A DNA stretch of 64,000 bases from Onchidella celtica (Eukaryota; Mollusca; Gastropoda; Systellommatophora; Onchidiidae), in the NCBI GenBank assembly GCA_963931925.1, contig OZ007583.1, positions 17,189,548 through 17,253,547 on the forward strand, given 5' to 3'. The position numbers were made by a program, and so were the translations under genes. This document shows positions 31,270-43,689 of this stretch, one piece after another. The notes beneath the pieces were generated by a model. That model searched no databases. It saw nothing but the letters and a program-made list of their open reading frames with translations, and was not told the DNA's origin. Positions within the stretch are counted from its first letter, which is position 1. Every line of letters starts with the position of its first letter.

Positions 31270-34200
31270 ATTACAGTGGTATAAACTTTCTAGAATCAAA
31301 TCACTGGTGTCACAGAATAGGTTGCTTTCACCGGTTGCTAATAATAATATACAATGGGCTGGACACTTAATGCATGTCATCAGCTTAATACGGGGCTGGG
31401 GACTTAATACATGTCATCACCTTATCTAGGCCAAATTAACTTTCTGGATGAGAAAGATAATGTTTTCAGTGGACTTGACAAAAAGTATAAGAAACCAGCA
31501 TAAACAAACAAACAAACACTCGATCAAATCAAGGCCGGATTACGATTTTGTAGGCCTCTGGGCAACAGACACTGTGAGGCCCCCTGTAATAATTAACAAA
31601 AGCACGGATAAACGGATTTCTGCAGCCTGATGTCCTAAAGATTATAATATATAATACCTACCAACATTTTCATTTAAAAAAAAATGTTTTAAGGAGAACG
31701 ACCTGTAATAAAAATAAAAATAAGGTTTTGATGTTTATGAACCCTTAATCTGTGGAGGCCCTGAGCTGTCGGATGCCCCTGAGATGCAGCTCTTGAAGCC
31801 CAAAGCCCATGCCTTAATTCGGCACTAGAAATATAGATACAAACATGACCATTTAAGCTACACAATATTCCCATTTTCTACCCTAGCTACATGAGAAACT
31901 ACTATATGCAGTCGGATAAGTAGGCTTCTACAGCTCAGAAACCTTCAGCAAGGCTGCATCGAGGCAATTATAAACTTCAGGTGTCTCTAGTTATGCGACT
32001 GGTACACATTTCAGACACAAGATAGAGAGAAAGCTTGGCATTGTTCCATCCTTTCAGTCCTAGTGAAGGAACGTGCGACTCGGCGATCTCCTCCACAGAT
32101 TAAAGTGATAACAAGCCTGTCTCCTCCAGGACAGCCGCACATTTATGACAAGCAGTGAGGAAATTCGATCACACCAGCTGGATCACTGCTGGTTCAGGTG
32201 CGCTCGACTAAGATTTCTCCGAGTCCTAGTTGACGGTGGTCACCATTATTGTTACTTCCGGTCCTGTCAGACTCGGTGAACTCTCAAAGTTGGTCGGTTG
32301 TAAAGACAAGTGGGCTATTCCTCATTCCCCCACCCCGAAAAAAAAAAAGTAGTTTTCGGCAAAATAGGGTTAAAGATTTTTGGCCCCTTGGCAAATGCAT
32401 AGATCTCAGTTGTTTTCTGATCGACATACCCATGCTTGTAACTGTATGCATTGGAAATACAATTTCTGACAAAGATGGGGCAATGCCAGTTTTTGATGTG
32501 CACGGTGAAATAACAAATTTCGAAAAATGTGTGAAAAGCCCTAGTACCTCTTGTCTTTAAAACTGACCAACAGTTAAGTTACATGCTCCACTTATTTTGC
32601 CTCAGACATGCCATGATAATGATACATCACTGCAACAACTCCAATTCCAAAGTTAATCATACATGTACTGATGTAGTTCATAATGATATTAATAAAAATA
32701 ATAATTTGCTATAATAATACGTACGGAAATGTTAATATTGCATTGGCAACAAGGCTACGCGGGTGCGCGGCTACGCAGTCGCTGTATTGGTACGCCCACA
32801 CAAAATCTTGCAGTCTCATCTTAATTTAACAAAAGTCAACTGAAATATTTTTTGCTCAAAGCATCAAAAGTTCCCGTATGGCCGTCAGTGGTTTGGAAAA
32901 ATTAGAGGGAACGTTAGGTGGCAATCTCGTGTACAGTTTCATATGAACAGGAAGAGTTTTTCAGTATTTTATATTTACACATCGCAAGACACTGACGGTA
33001 CCATGTATAAAAATTATGTATGTGCCTAGATGGTATTGTTAGATTATACTGTGTACACCTTGGTCACTTCGAACTCTTACAATAATTCTTTACAAGGGTA
33101 GGGTTAGCAATGAGATTAAGCATACTGTTCAGGGTTAGGACTTAAAACAGGGTTAGTAATAGATTTAGGATTCAGGGGAGGGATAAACAAAGTGGTCGGA
33201 ACATACGGAAATATATACAATTAAGATGACCCAGCGAAGATGTCTATAAAAGCATTTTAAAAGCCAAGCCATGAGTGTCAAGATCGACTTCATCATTTCC
33301 GCAGTTGCCACGGGAATCAAATTAACCCCCGTGTTTCTCTTGTGTTGCCTTGGTCGTCACCTTTCCTGATGCATCAAAAGCTGTGTGGCGGGCGACAACA
33401 CGATTAGGCCAACCAGGCCCAGCTATGCAAACCCACCCGAGTCATTATATGATCAAATTTCAGGCCAGCACAGTACAAGAACTGTCAAGTATTTTAGGAG
33501 CTTTTTTTTCAAACGCAATGTTTAGCATTTGGCATCTCCCCCAGTACACAATGAAAGCTAAGCAGCATCTCCTCATCAGCGAGTGAGTCAAACCAGGAAT
33601 TTAGCCTATGCTGAAACACACTGAGGTGAACGCTTGGAAAGCACAGAGTAGGCTACACACAACTATTTGATGATATATTATACAAACCACAGAAAATCTG
33701 CAGGGTCGCAGCAAGGCTAGGCAAAATTTGGCAAAAAGAAAGTTATAAGTAGCAAAACCTCGCGCCAGAAATAATGCAGAAACGATACAATAAAACGCCA
33801 AGGAAAAGGGAAGGCACACCAAGCTTTCGGTAGGTTTATTATTGTCAAGGGAAAAAAAATGTGGCAGGATGGAAAATTCAACCAATAAAAAGACTGAACA
33901 ACAATAACAAGAACAACAATAACAGAAAAAAAAAGCGGAATATAAAAACAGTACCAGCACTGAAGTGTGACTCCAGAGTTGTATTTTCAGAGCGCAGTAC
34001 GTCCGTCTATGAATGGAAGCTGGAAGTCGAAGTGACGCATTGGTTAGATACCAAGATGAAGGCGCAAAATGGTGCTCAGACCCTAAGACAGAATTTTTTG
34101 GTCTGTCTGAAAAGAACTCAGATTCAACGCTTATCAAATTGCTTACAGTATATAATGGGTTCCTAACTTTTTTTTCCTAATATTTCAAAAGTAAAATTAC

Positions 34201-34590
34201 ACCCGCCCCCCCCCCCCCCCGCCCCCCTCAACCTTGTTTTGTTCAGTAACATAATTATTCGCTTCCACCTCACAACATTTTACAGCCCTCATGGCTTTTG
34301 CCCACCTTTAGAAAATCTGTGATTAGTAATAAGGCTGTATGAGAGCATGAAATACAGCAAAGTGCCATGTGACTGGAAATTTAACCAACACCATTCCACA
34401 GAGAGATTTTCATACGCGGTAAATGGGTGTTTTTCTGATGAACCGCTCAGATCGGTTGAGAGTTGTGAATCAGCTAATTTGAGTTTGACACTTCTACCAT
34501 AATGAAAGCAATCGACAAAAGGGAATATTTAAAATATAGCATTTTAGCATTATTCTTGTTATGTTTGAACTTAATACGTTGTTAACAATA
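31270..34590. other. Intergenic sequence, no supported gene
   Basis: Contains a degraded family M1-like end (about 31740-31830, GGCCCTGAGCTG ... CTTAATTCGGCACTAG), a C-run at 34206-34226 and short repeats. The 178-residue minus-strand ORF 33601-34137 and others have no domain signature. Confidence 0.35.
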
Positions 34591-34747
34591 ACAATAATAA
34601 AAGCGTATAATAATAGTTCGTCCATCAGGTATGATGGTGACCTTAACAACACCAGAGGAATAAAGAACAGAAATTGTTGAGAATTTCAACACATGGACAA
34701 TAAAGAGAACTAAAGGACACAGAGGACAGAATGGAAAGACTGTTCTT

Positions 34748-35329
34748 TCATGACTTATGGCTTCTCATGTGACTGATAAGTCCTATTTTTGCCCTGCAGA
34801 CCCTTCCGCATAAATGACAAGAGTGCTCCGTTGGTTCAGTACCACTGGGCCTTTTCTTGCGCCGTTCTCTTTTTTTGATAGCCTGCTGGACTCTGTCAGC
34901 TTCCCATGCTTTGCTGCCTCTGGTAAGGGCCGCCCTCCAATTTGCACGATCAAGCGAGAGCTTTTCCCACTCGCTCACATCAATGGCAAATGCCTTCAGT
35001 GATTGCTTGAGAGTGTCTTTGTAACGTCTCTTTGGGGCCCCAACATTCCTCGTTCCATTGGAGAGCTCAGAGAAGAAGATTTGCTTAGGGAGTCTGGAGT
35101 CGGGCATTCTGACAACATGTCCTGCCCAACGTATCTGAATTTTTTTCAGGTGGCAGAAGATGCTCAATTCCTTGGCACGATTGAGGACCTCAGTGTCTGG
35201 AATTTTATCCTCCCATTTGATCCTTAGGATCTTTCTAAGGCAGGCCAGATGAAAGTGATTTAGCTTTCTGGCATGCGATTGGTACACTGTCCAGGTTTCA
35301 GCCCCATAGGGTGGGAAGGACCACAGCAT
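34748..35329 (-). pseudogene. LINE ORF2, C-terminal part in shifted frame with zinc-finger-like end
   Basis: The frame picks up at YGAETWTVYQSHARKLNHFH near 35316, directly continuing the upstream frame after a loss of bases (2 modulo 3, most simply 5). It contains RWAGHVVRMPDSRLPKQIFF and SLDRANWRAALTRG, and ends CHLCGRVCRAKIGLISHMRS H, a C2H2-like knuckle. The same layout is seen at 61180-62220. Confidence 0.88.
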
Positions 35330-37634
35330 TGTACACTTTCAGCTTAGTGTCTGTGCGAATGCCGGCAACATCCCATACTCTCTTTCGAAGCCTGCCAAAT
35401 GCAGAGCTGGCTTTGCTGATTCTTGAGAGAATTTCAGTATCAACACGAGCCGCGGAAGACAGTGTACTGCCAAGATAGGTGAAGTTCTCCGACACCTTCA
35501 GAAGACTGTCATGGACTTTGATATTTGGGGTCACAGGATACTTGTCGTCTGGAGTAGGCTGATGGAGCACTTCCGTCTTCTTTGTGCTTATTGTGAGGCC
35601 AAAGTTGTCACAGGCACTAGAGAACTTATCAACACAGTTTTGCATGCTATCCTCATCGTGTGCCAGAAGTGCACAATAATCAGCAAATAGTAGGTCACAG
35701 ACTTGAGTACTTTTGGTTTTGGTTTTTGCCTGAAGTCTCCTGAGGTTGAATAGACTGCCATCAGTTCGGTACTTGATGCTTACCCCTTGAGGAGGAGAGC
35801 TAAAGGCTTCTTGTAGCATTGCAGAGAACATGATGCTGAACAGTGTTGGGGCTAAGACACAACCCTGTTTTACCCCATTTGTGACAGCAAAGGGCTCTGA
35901 AACACTGCCGTTGCTTTTGACTGCAGCTTGCATGTCATCATGAAACTGGCGCACTATTGTGATGAATTCGGGTGGACACCCAAACTTCGCCAAGATTTTC
36001 CAGAGGCCTTCACGACACACTGTGTCAAATGCTTTTGTGAGGTCAACAAATGTGATATACAGCGCTTTATTTTGTTGCATGCATTTTTCCTGAATCTGTC
36101 TGGCAGCAAAAATCATATCCGCCGTTCCCCTCCCTTTACGAAAGCCACATTGGCTCTCGGGAAGCAAGTCATTTGACGAGAGGTGATCAAGAAGGCGATT
36201 CAGAAGCATTCTTGCCAATATTTTGCCAGCAATTGAAAGTAGAGAGATTCCCCGATGGTTGTCACAGACTTGGCTGTCCCCTTTGTTTTTGTACAGATGG
36301 ATGATTGAAGCATCTTTGAAGTCCTGTGGCAGCTTCCCTGCTTTCAACATATGATTGAACAACTCGGTCAACCTTTCAATAAGCTTTTCTCCACCGAAGG
36401 CATACACCTCAGCAGGAATTGAATCCACGCCTGGTGATTTGTTAAAGGACATCTGATTTGTGGCAGTTCGGGTCTCATTTGCTGTGAATGGCTTGGCAAG
36501 AGCTGCATTAATAGGAGTCTGAGGGAGGCGGTCAATGGACTCAGTATTTATATTTGATGGCCGATTTAGCACACCTCCGAAATGTTCTGCCCAACGCTGA
36601 ATTATGGCATTCAATTCAACAATGCGTGTTGAACCATCTGACGCAAGAAGTGGCGTAGTGCCAGAGCGGGATGGTCCAAACACAGCTCGGAGGCTCTCAA
36701 AGAACTTTCTAGTGTTGTTTGTGTCGGCATATTTCTCAGTTTCTCTTACTCGCTCTTCAAGCCAGTCATTTTTCATTTTCCTCAGCTTCTTCTGGAGTAC
36801 ACCCTTACATGCACGCAGTGCATCAGCTTTTGCTGTGGAAGAGGGGTCAATGCAGTCAGCTTGGATGAGACTATTTTTTTCTTTGATGAGCACTTTGATT
36901 TCATTATCATTATCATTGAACCAGTCCTGGTGCTTGCGGACAGGAAAACCAACTGTGCTGCTGGCGCAAGAGTGTACAGTCGTATTTAGGTCAGTCCAGC
37001 TCTGTTCAATGTTCTCAGGGTCAAAAGTCACGCAATCCAATTTTGAGGAGAGTTCTGATGAGAGCTCGCTCTGTTTCTCAGCTGAGCAGAGTTTTGAAAC
37101 ATTTAGGCGTTTAGGTGACGCTTTCCCTTGAGGGCGTCTATTGCGCCTCAATGTTAGTCTGAGCTTGCAAACAATGAGTCTGTGGTCAGTTCCACACTCG
37201 GCACCACACATCGCCTTTGTTACAAGGACATCCTTTCTGTCAGTCTTCCTCACAATGACATAGTCTATGAGATGCCAATGCTTTGAGCGTGGATGCATCC
37301 ATGACGTTCTGTTTCTCACGGGGAGACTAAAATTTGTGTTGGCAATGAACAGGCCAAATTCAGCGCACAAAGTAAGTAAGCGCAACCCATTGTTATTGCA
37401 TGAACCAACTCCACGAGGGCCCAAAACATTTGGCCACGCTGAGATTTCGGAGCCAACCCAAGCATTGAAGTCCCCCAAGAGAATCAGCTTATCAGCTGCC
37501 GGGACAGAGCATATGACAGATTCTAGATCAGAATAGAACTTGTCTTTGGCTTCATCTGGGTTTGTCATGGTGGGCGCATATGCGCTAATGAGGGTGGCTG
37601 ACTGGCTTTTCCCAACTGGGATCCTGAGTGTCAT
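35298..37634 (-). pseudogene. LINE ORF2, endonuclease-reverse transcriptase part, catalytic Asp lost
   Basis: Endonuclease motifs: LISAYAPT (about 17-24), LLGDFNAWVG (about 52-61), HWHLIDYVIV and GTDHRLIV. Reverse transcriptase motifs: LYKNKGD, NHRGISLLS, CGFRKGRGTADMIF, FVDLTKAFDTV (palm Asp), GVKQGCVLAPTLFS, and then LLFADYCALLAH. The family sequence at this last site is FADD; here the second Asp is Tyr653 (codon at 35676-35678), a single GAT to TAT change. This should abolish polymerase activity. The frame then runs through CDNFGLTISTKKTEVL to VLPTLWG and stops where a small deletion shifts the frame. Confidence 0.9.
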
Positions 37635-37669
37635 TAGCCCCTTGTGGTTGTGATTACCCTAGGTTTGGA

Positions 37670-39420
37670 ATCTTTAGTGTACATATTAGATACATGTATT
37701 ACTAAATGACCTATCGGGCATTGCTCGGAATAAACAATCATGTACCCCCCCCCCTCTCTCTCTCTCTCTCTCATACAGTAAAAGTAATAAACCACAGTCT
37801 TGCTTCAGAACTCATGCGCACCAGAACACTACGCACCAAACTGAACGCTTGATACGGTTACTTTTTATGACATGCACGGTACTATATATTACGAAACAAA
37901 CATGCAAAAATACAGATGTTACATAGCAATAAACATTGTTATTTTTTAAAACTACATGCTTGAAGTAAACAACTTTTAATTATAGCCATCATCTTCCCTA
38001 TCTCAATTGTCACCTTCCTGCTAAATTTAAGGCCTGAAGAGTGTATAGTTTGGTCAGTTAGTCATGCCAAAGGTTGCGAGTTACTGAAATATATAATAGA
38101 TACTTGTCTTCCAGTTTTTTATTACGTTTACAACTTACTCGTGCCGTGGTTTCCATTAAATGTAAGAATTCCTATCTCTCCTTTTTGTTGACACCGACAA
38201 TTATTTCGGATATTACATAAAGTGTCTATTTTCACCTCTTGAACGCATTTTTTTCCCCATTAAGATGTCTTCATTTAAATTCACCAGAGTGTGAATCTTT
38301 CGCATAAAAGATTCGCATTATATGCGCACACATACGCTAATTATATCTTCATACGCACATCTACACAAATACTGAAACTGGATTGCACTCTCATATAATA
38401 TTGGTGCCATGCTACGGCAAAAGACCGTACGAGCCAGTCTAGGTTAAATTCATTTTTAACATCATTAAAGACTGAGAAATTCTCTACCTTTTAGCATTGT
38501 ATCTAGTTTCTTTTGTTATCACTGAACGGAAATATAACAAAGAATAATCCAAGGCAGACAGTGCGATGTGGCGTAATAATTTTTTAATGAGTCATGCACA
38601 GAATGGATACACTCTAAATCGCATTTCAATCTGAGCCCAAAAAACAACAACAACAACATTTATGCCATTATTATTCCGCTATTGATAATACATTACATGT
38701 ATTAATATTTGTTTAGAAAATATTTACTTTGTGTAGTATATGTATATTAATAACGATGGTTCGTGTTTTTTTTTCTTTTTTCTTTAATTCTTTTTTTGTT
38801 TTTTGTATCTGACTTATACAGTCTTTTTCCATACCACGGTAGATTGCACTTTACAAGAACGTGCTACTTGTGAAACTGTTGGTGCAGTTTTTGTGTTGAA
38901 TGGTAGACAGAGAAGCCTTATTTGTGCTGACAGCGCTGCAGTATTATACTGTAAGCGCTTTTTTTTTCCTGTGGGTCACATTTTGGTTTGTATATGTCAC
39001 ATACATGTCTCCGTGTGCACCCAGCGTAATAATCCGCGGACAACAGGATAAACTTGCTGCAGCTGGCGCCTTTCCCATCACTGTTTGACGGGATCGTTGG
39101 TGACTGAAGTAGCTCAAGCAGCAATTTTTTTCTTCTCTTTCTTTCTTCCTTTAATTTTCTTTCGCGACATCATCCGTATCTTCGGTATAGAAAAAAAAAA
39201 AAAAAGCAACCAACGGTATCACGTGTGGTTAACTATCTCATATAATGGTGCATATCCCTGGCCCCGGGGGCCACCACCTGAGGGTAGTTACAGTCATTGG
39301 ATCGATCAGAGGAGCACCATTTAGTCCCAACTAGCTGTGGGCCGACGGTACTACGATCTACTGTCTACCTTTTGAATTCATCGGCTGGGATGACAATTCA
39401 GTGGTCTACCACTGTGTAAC
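37670..39420. other. No recognisable gene
   Basis: A (CT)n run at 37753-37772 and AT-rich unique sequence with T-runs near 38768-38800. The short ORFs 38803-39324 show no domain. Confidence 0.35.
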
Positions 39421-39424
39421 TGGT

Positions 39425-39824
39425 CAGCACCGAATTCATACTTGGTGAGACCCTGATCTATATAAATGAATTGAAGCTTAGAGGCCTGATTTAAAAAGTT
39501 CCAAGATCTCACAAAGGTGCCTACCAAAATAGGACCTTGGGTGGCCACAATGCCGTTAATTATAGTAATTATAGTGAAAAATTATTTTCAAATAATTGCA
39601 TTATTTGCTGAGAAGATATTTATCATTTGGCTAGCTCATAGAGTCAAATATACCTGGAAACAATGCTTAAAACTTGAAATGTTACTCAAATTACTTGCAT
39701 GTAAAGAATTAATAAATTTTGTAAAATCCAGAATAAATTTTCTGAAAAAATGTTTGAGGCCCCTGAGGATTGTGAGGTCCTTAGCTGTAGCCTAATACTT
39801 ATCTTATGCCCAAATCCGGCCCTG
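39425..39824. mobile_element. hAT-like non-autonomous element, family M1, copy 3
   Basis: 400 bp, with left end CAGCACCGAATTCATACTTG and right end reverse complement CAGGGCCGGATTTGGGCATA. It is the best-preserved copy of the family. Internal GAAATGTTACTCAAATTACT and GAGGCCCCTGAGGATTGTGA match the copies at 6436 and 12364. Confidence 0.7.
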
Positions 39825-39829
39825 AGTGC

Positions 39830-40715
39830 AAGTTAGAAAGAGTACCGTGCAAGAAACAATGACGTATCGGATTCCTGCGGTATAACGACAAACAACCTGA
39901 TCCACCTACCAACACAAGTGTTCTTAATAGCTTTTTGTTTTTTTTCTTGCTGAAGCTCCGACCGACAAAGCTTTGAAATGTTCTATGACTCAGTGATTTC
40001 ACTTAGTACTATTGACTGTAGTACTATGACAAAAATTGATCGACAACTTTGGGAAGTTCAATTTCCCAGGCCATAATAGATCATCAAGATAACTGATGTA
40101 AATTATCCCAAGTATTAACACCTGATCTAAACACAAGTGTCTTCTCTGGCAGAAGAAGATGACACAAGTCAAAGAGAAGGAAAGATTCAACACTTTTCTA
40201 TTTAGTATGTTTCCCATTGGCTAAAACCTCTTTATAGAATTCGGCATCCTCTGCTATTGATGCTTTGAGATGAGAGAAAATTATTGGCTTAACTGCCTGT
40301 GCTCAACACCATTTTAGAGTGTAACTTGGCTCCTCCCACTCATTGTTCCCTCCATAATGACTAATGGGCGGGCGGCAGGGTCAGTGACACAATGCACACA
40401 AAATTGATCTATTAACAATGGAGCCGGGCGGCGGTCCCAGACTTGGCCTAGGACAATGGAGAGGAAGAGACAGCCTTTGGGCAGAAGAGCGGATGTCGGG
40501 ACATGACAAGGAAAAAAGTCGCTTCTACTTCTACCTACATCGGCCTACCCTGAATGTGTAGATTCCATGCATGTCGGAAGAAGGCATTATGCCTGCGGAT
40601 CTGTGAAAGAATTATTTTCTAACGTGGACCCGCAGCGCATCCTGTCCTTTCTGAGAGAGACTAAGATCTACAACTTGATTTAATAACTTTTGTACTCGTT
40701 TACTTAACCCTTTTC
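39830..40715. other. No recognisable gene
   Basis: Unique sequence, small ORFs only. Confidence 0.35.
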
Positions 40716-40719
40716 AGAT

Positions 40720-40910
40720 CCATACAAAACTGAAAATTTAGAGAATTTATCAATGTGATAAAATTTATGCAGAACTATTTAATTCTGTTTGTGAAATTTG
40801 GAAGCTCTGAATACCAAACAAAACATGAATAAAATACCAAAATAGACCGTGATAGGCGCAAAGTGGCCTTTATCGTGCCGACGCGCCCTAAAACTCAAAC
40901 TCAGATTTTA
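40720..40910 (+). repeat. Dispersed repeat family R4, long copy
   Basis: GATCCATACAAAACTGAAAA, TCAATGTGATAAAATTTATG, AATACCAAAATAGACCGTGA and TATCGTGCCGACGCGCCCTA align with the reverse complement of 46400-46590. Together these define a unit of about 190 bp. Confidence 0.75.
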
Positions 40911-40924
40911 ATCAAGTTCACTGT

Positions 40925-41135
40925 TTTAGGTTGGTGGCGCACTGAGTCAAGTTTGTTTCGTCTCTGTTTTGACTCAGTGCGCAAAGTTTCACTTTCAGTC
41001 AGCTCACGCAAGGCAGTTGTGACTGGCCCGAGCTAGTGTGACAGACTTGTTCGCGTTTCATCAGTGCGCTAGGGTCTGTTTGACATCATACTGCGGATCT
41101 CAAACTGAAACTGAGACAGAACAGATTTGACTGTT
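40925..41135 (+). repeat. Dispersed repeat family R5, copy 2
   Basis: GGTTGGTGGCGCACTGAGTC, TTTTGACTCAGTGCGCA, CAGTCAGCTCACGCAAG and AAACTGAGACAGAACAG are collinear with 16990-17225. It directly abuts family R4 on its left. Confidence 0.6.
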
Positions 41136-41208
41136 TTTCTAGTGTAAACCTCGTGTCTTCCAGTATTTCATGAAGTTGGATGAAGAGTATAATAGTAAGG
41201 ATGTAGGA

Positions 41209-41515
41209 CAATGTTTCTCAAGGTGGGTCGTGGCAAATATTTTGGTGAGGCATGAGACTCCAGAACGGGGCGTAGGGATTTTTCACAGAAATGTTAATTT
41301 CATAGTGTATTTACCTTAACTGTAGAGATAAACAGTTGTATGTTTATGCAGCGTTAGTGGTTTTCTTGCTTAGCTCGAAATTAACAGATGCACGGCTTTA
41401 AAGGTTATGTATACACCGTATACCAACTTTTTCAGATCATGATGGGACGCACGTTTTTCTTTTTTTTTTTAAATTGGAGTGGGGCCTGGGGTGAAACAAA
41501 GGTTGAGAAGCACTG
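41209..41515. mobile_element. hAT-like MITE, family M5, copy 1
   Basis: The ends CAATGTTTCTCAAGGTGGG and GGTTGAGAAGCACTG are inverted repeats of the CAGTG-TTCTCAACC type. The flanks ATGTAGGA and ATCTAGAT may be a decayed 8-bp target duplication. The related copy is 48333-48668. The internal sequence holds no transposase. Confidence 0.7.
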
Positions 41516-41519
41516 ATCT

Positions 41520-42005
41520 AGATGCATGCAGTTATTGATTTAACCTTTGTGAGCACGGGAATCCTGACACATCTTACTAGGATATTCCTTTTTTTCGAAG
41601 ATTGGGGTCGATGGGATTATACTTTGACCGAACCTCGTATCTTGATGAACACAAACAGCGATCATAGGCTATATTGTCAGATTTTCAATTTTGTTCGGCT
41701 TTTTTCCCGTGTACATGACTGTATCAACCTAGACAACACTAGCTAACCGCAGTTCTAGACCGAGAACTCTGTGGGGGCAACACTGCTGTACATACCGAAA
41801 ACCCGTATATCCTGGTGATTTAGTGTGAGGTGACATAAAATGTGCACTTGTGGTCATGCTGTGAAACGTAAACAGAAATTCAGAATCCAGCGCTTACTTC
41901 TTTTTTCTATCTTCCCTTTAGACATTACAAAACTGACTTGTCACTGAGGGATGTTATATGAGATTTACTCTTGCTGCATTTTTCTTATACATAGAGTGAA
42001 TAAGA
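41520..42005. other. No recognisable gene
   Basis: Unique sequence; the 74-residue ORF 41522-41746 has no domain signature. Confidence 0.3.
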
Positions 42006-42009
42006 AATA

Positions 42010-42112
42010 ATTAGGGGGTCATACACAAAAAGCATTGCTTAGCCTATCAGGTTGTTAAGGGTGGCACGGTTAGCAGCCCGCTATGCTTAGCAATACTTTT
42101 TGCATATTATGG
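42010..42112. mobile_element. Hairpin MITE, family M6, copy 1
   Basis: CATACACAAAAAGCATTGCT TAGCC pairs with the reverse complement of GGCTTAGCAATACTTTTTGC-like sequence at the right end; the arms nearly meet. Related hairpin at 48808-48895; a partial arm at about 44555-44600. Confidence 0.7.
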
Positions 42113-42526
42113 TCCTATGTCAGTAGACACTGTCATAGATTATAATATACTTTACGTGAAATATTAACGCATTAACAACAAATCAATGGTAAATTGTGCA
42201 TAAAATCTTGTAATCGTATCCAAACCAAATACAAAATCGGTTGTCGAAGCCGATTTTGAAACCGCAAAATAATAAAACTATAAACTGACTCAGATAACAT
42301 TAGTATACACCACTGCATTCCTCGCCTCTTCTCCTCACCAAGTTTCCCTCTGAAAAAGTTATCATTGTCTCTTTAACCTCTTCCTCCTGTTCTCTCACCA
42401 GCCCCTCCTTTCCGCCCTCCTCTCGTCTCCTCTCTAAGCTCACCATCGTACAATTAAGTCCACTCTCCTCACGCTCCATCAAATCTGTTGTACATCTCTG
42501 CTTTTTGATCCCCGGCACTCCTGTCA

Positions 42527-42976
42527 ATGGATAAGCAGTCTAGCAGAACCATTAACGCTGCTTACCCATTGATGGCGCCCTCTTCCTCTGTGCTTCATTC
42601 ATCCCTTGATTTTGTTATGGACGGAGTAACGTCGACACGTTTTCTAAGACAAAATATTTTGGCCACAGGGCATCAGGAAAAGACTGAAGAGGCCAGAAAA
42701 ATCTGGTGTGAGGGGCAAATTATTTTAGATGAACTTCATACAAGGGTTTCGGTCCGGGATGCTTTTCAAATTTGCCGAGGCTTCGGCCTATTGAGAAGCG
42801 TTTTTATGGTTGGAGCAAGTGTAATTTTAGTGGCAAAGGGCGGGGAAGGCTTAAGTACTGTTATGAGGTTTGGAGTAGGGAACAAACGCTGTTCACGTAC
42901 GAGAGCTGTTTTTTCGGGGGTGTTATTTCATGACAGAGCGCAAGAAGTTTCCTGTCTACAGACACTGAATGACTGA
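42527..42976 (+). other. Open frame of 149 residues, not supported as a gene
   Basis: An ATG-initiated frame with no recognisable domain. No codon, splice or homology signal supports it. Its start overlaps a short inverted repeat (CAATGGATAAGCAG at 42524 and CTGCTTACCCATTG near 42558). It is listed because it is the longest frame in the stretch 42.1-43.0 kb. Confidence 0.12.
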
Positions 42977-43039
42977 TAACACATTCTATTTGTACAAACA
43001 TTTTCACTCAACTTGAACCGTGTAGTGGCTGTAGTAGAA

Positions 43040-43298
43040 TTTCATCTGGTTAACTATTTTAACTAGAATACCGTTTGGGTCGGTATAAATTATCAGGGTA
43101 ATTCTTATTCCCTGTGGCTAAGTGTTACAAAATAACATAACTTTTGGGCACCATTTTCCATTATAAATGTGGAATTCTATCTGGTTAACTATTTTAACGA
43201 GGGCACCGTATGCGTAGGCATAAATCATGAAGATGATGTGTAATCCGAGTGGCTAATTGTTACAGAATAACATAATTTTTTGGCATCGTTTTCCGTCC
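43040..43298 (+). repeat. 132-bp tandem duplication
   Basis: TCTGGTTAACTATTTTAACT at 43045 recurs 132 bp on. Both halves continue through a CCGT...GGTATAAAT-like segment and GTGGCTAA(G/T)TGTTACA, AATAACATAA and TTTTCC. The two copies are diverged. Confidence 0.85.
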
Positions 43299-43344
43299 GT
43301 TTTAAAAACTTTAAGTTCACAATATTATAAAAGAATCTCCGAGA

Positions 43345-43346
43345 AC

Positions 43347-43429
<83 letters not shown>

Positions 43430-43470
43430 GACAGAGGCAAACAGACAGTCAAACAGACAGACAGACGGAG
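43345..43470 (+). repeat. Microsatellite (GA)n then (CAGA)n
   Basis: GA repeats to about 43370, then about 15 CAGA units, then interrupted ACAGA units. The poly-Leu/Ser/Val/Cys frames on the minus strand come from this run. Confidence 0.97.
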
Positions 43471-43689
43471 AACATCTTCTGTATAATCTTCAAAACAGAC
43501 TTAAAAACATTATTTTTCAGTGTTGTATAAACCTAACATCACCGTCATAAATGGTTATTTTCTGTCCTCCTATGCCCAGACACCCTCCACCCCCCGATCA
43601 ACCCTGTCCTCCGTTTTGTTCCCAAAGTTCTAGGCTTCATTGTTTTTGTATTACCATCGGCTAGTCAAATCTGATCAACTCTCCCATAG

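Larger units (their letters stand above)
34600..37660 (-). mobile_element. 5'-truncated APE-type LINE (non-LTR retrotransposon)
   Basis: On the minus strand a 778-residue frame (37634-35298) runs from mid-endonuclease through reverse transcriptase, and a second frame (35329-34748) carries the C-terminal part. The AUG at 37634 is internal: the N-terminal endonuclease region is missing and an in-frame TAG lies just upstream near 37657. After the stop at 34748 a short 3' UTR ends near 34600 in GATGGACGAACTATTATTAT-like sequence and an ATT-rich tail. Truncation at the 5' end and a simple-repeat tail fit target-primed reverse transcription. The clade (RTE-like or related) is not settled. Confidence 0.9.

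Noticed and set aside
33601-34137. 178-residue minus-strand ORF
   Set aside because: Biased hydrophobic/Cys composition from T-rich sequence; no domain, splice or repeat evidence.
34814-37536. Plus-strand ORFs opposite the LINE
   Set aside because: Antisense shadows of the minus-strand endonuclease and reverse transcriptase frame.
39001-39120. Possible exon with VTYMSPCAPSV
   Set aside because: No consistent splice borders and no conservation cue.
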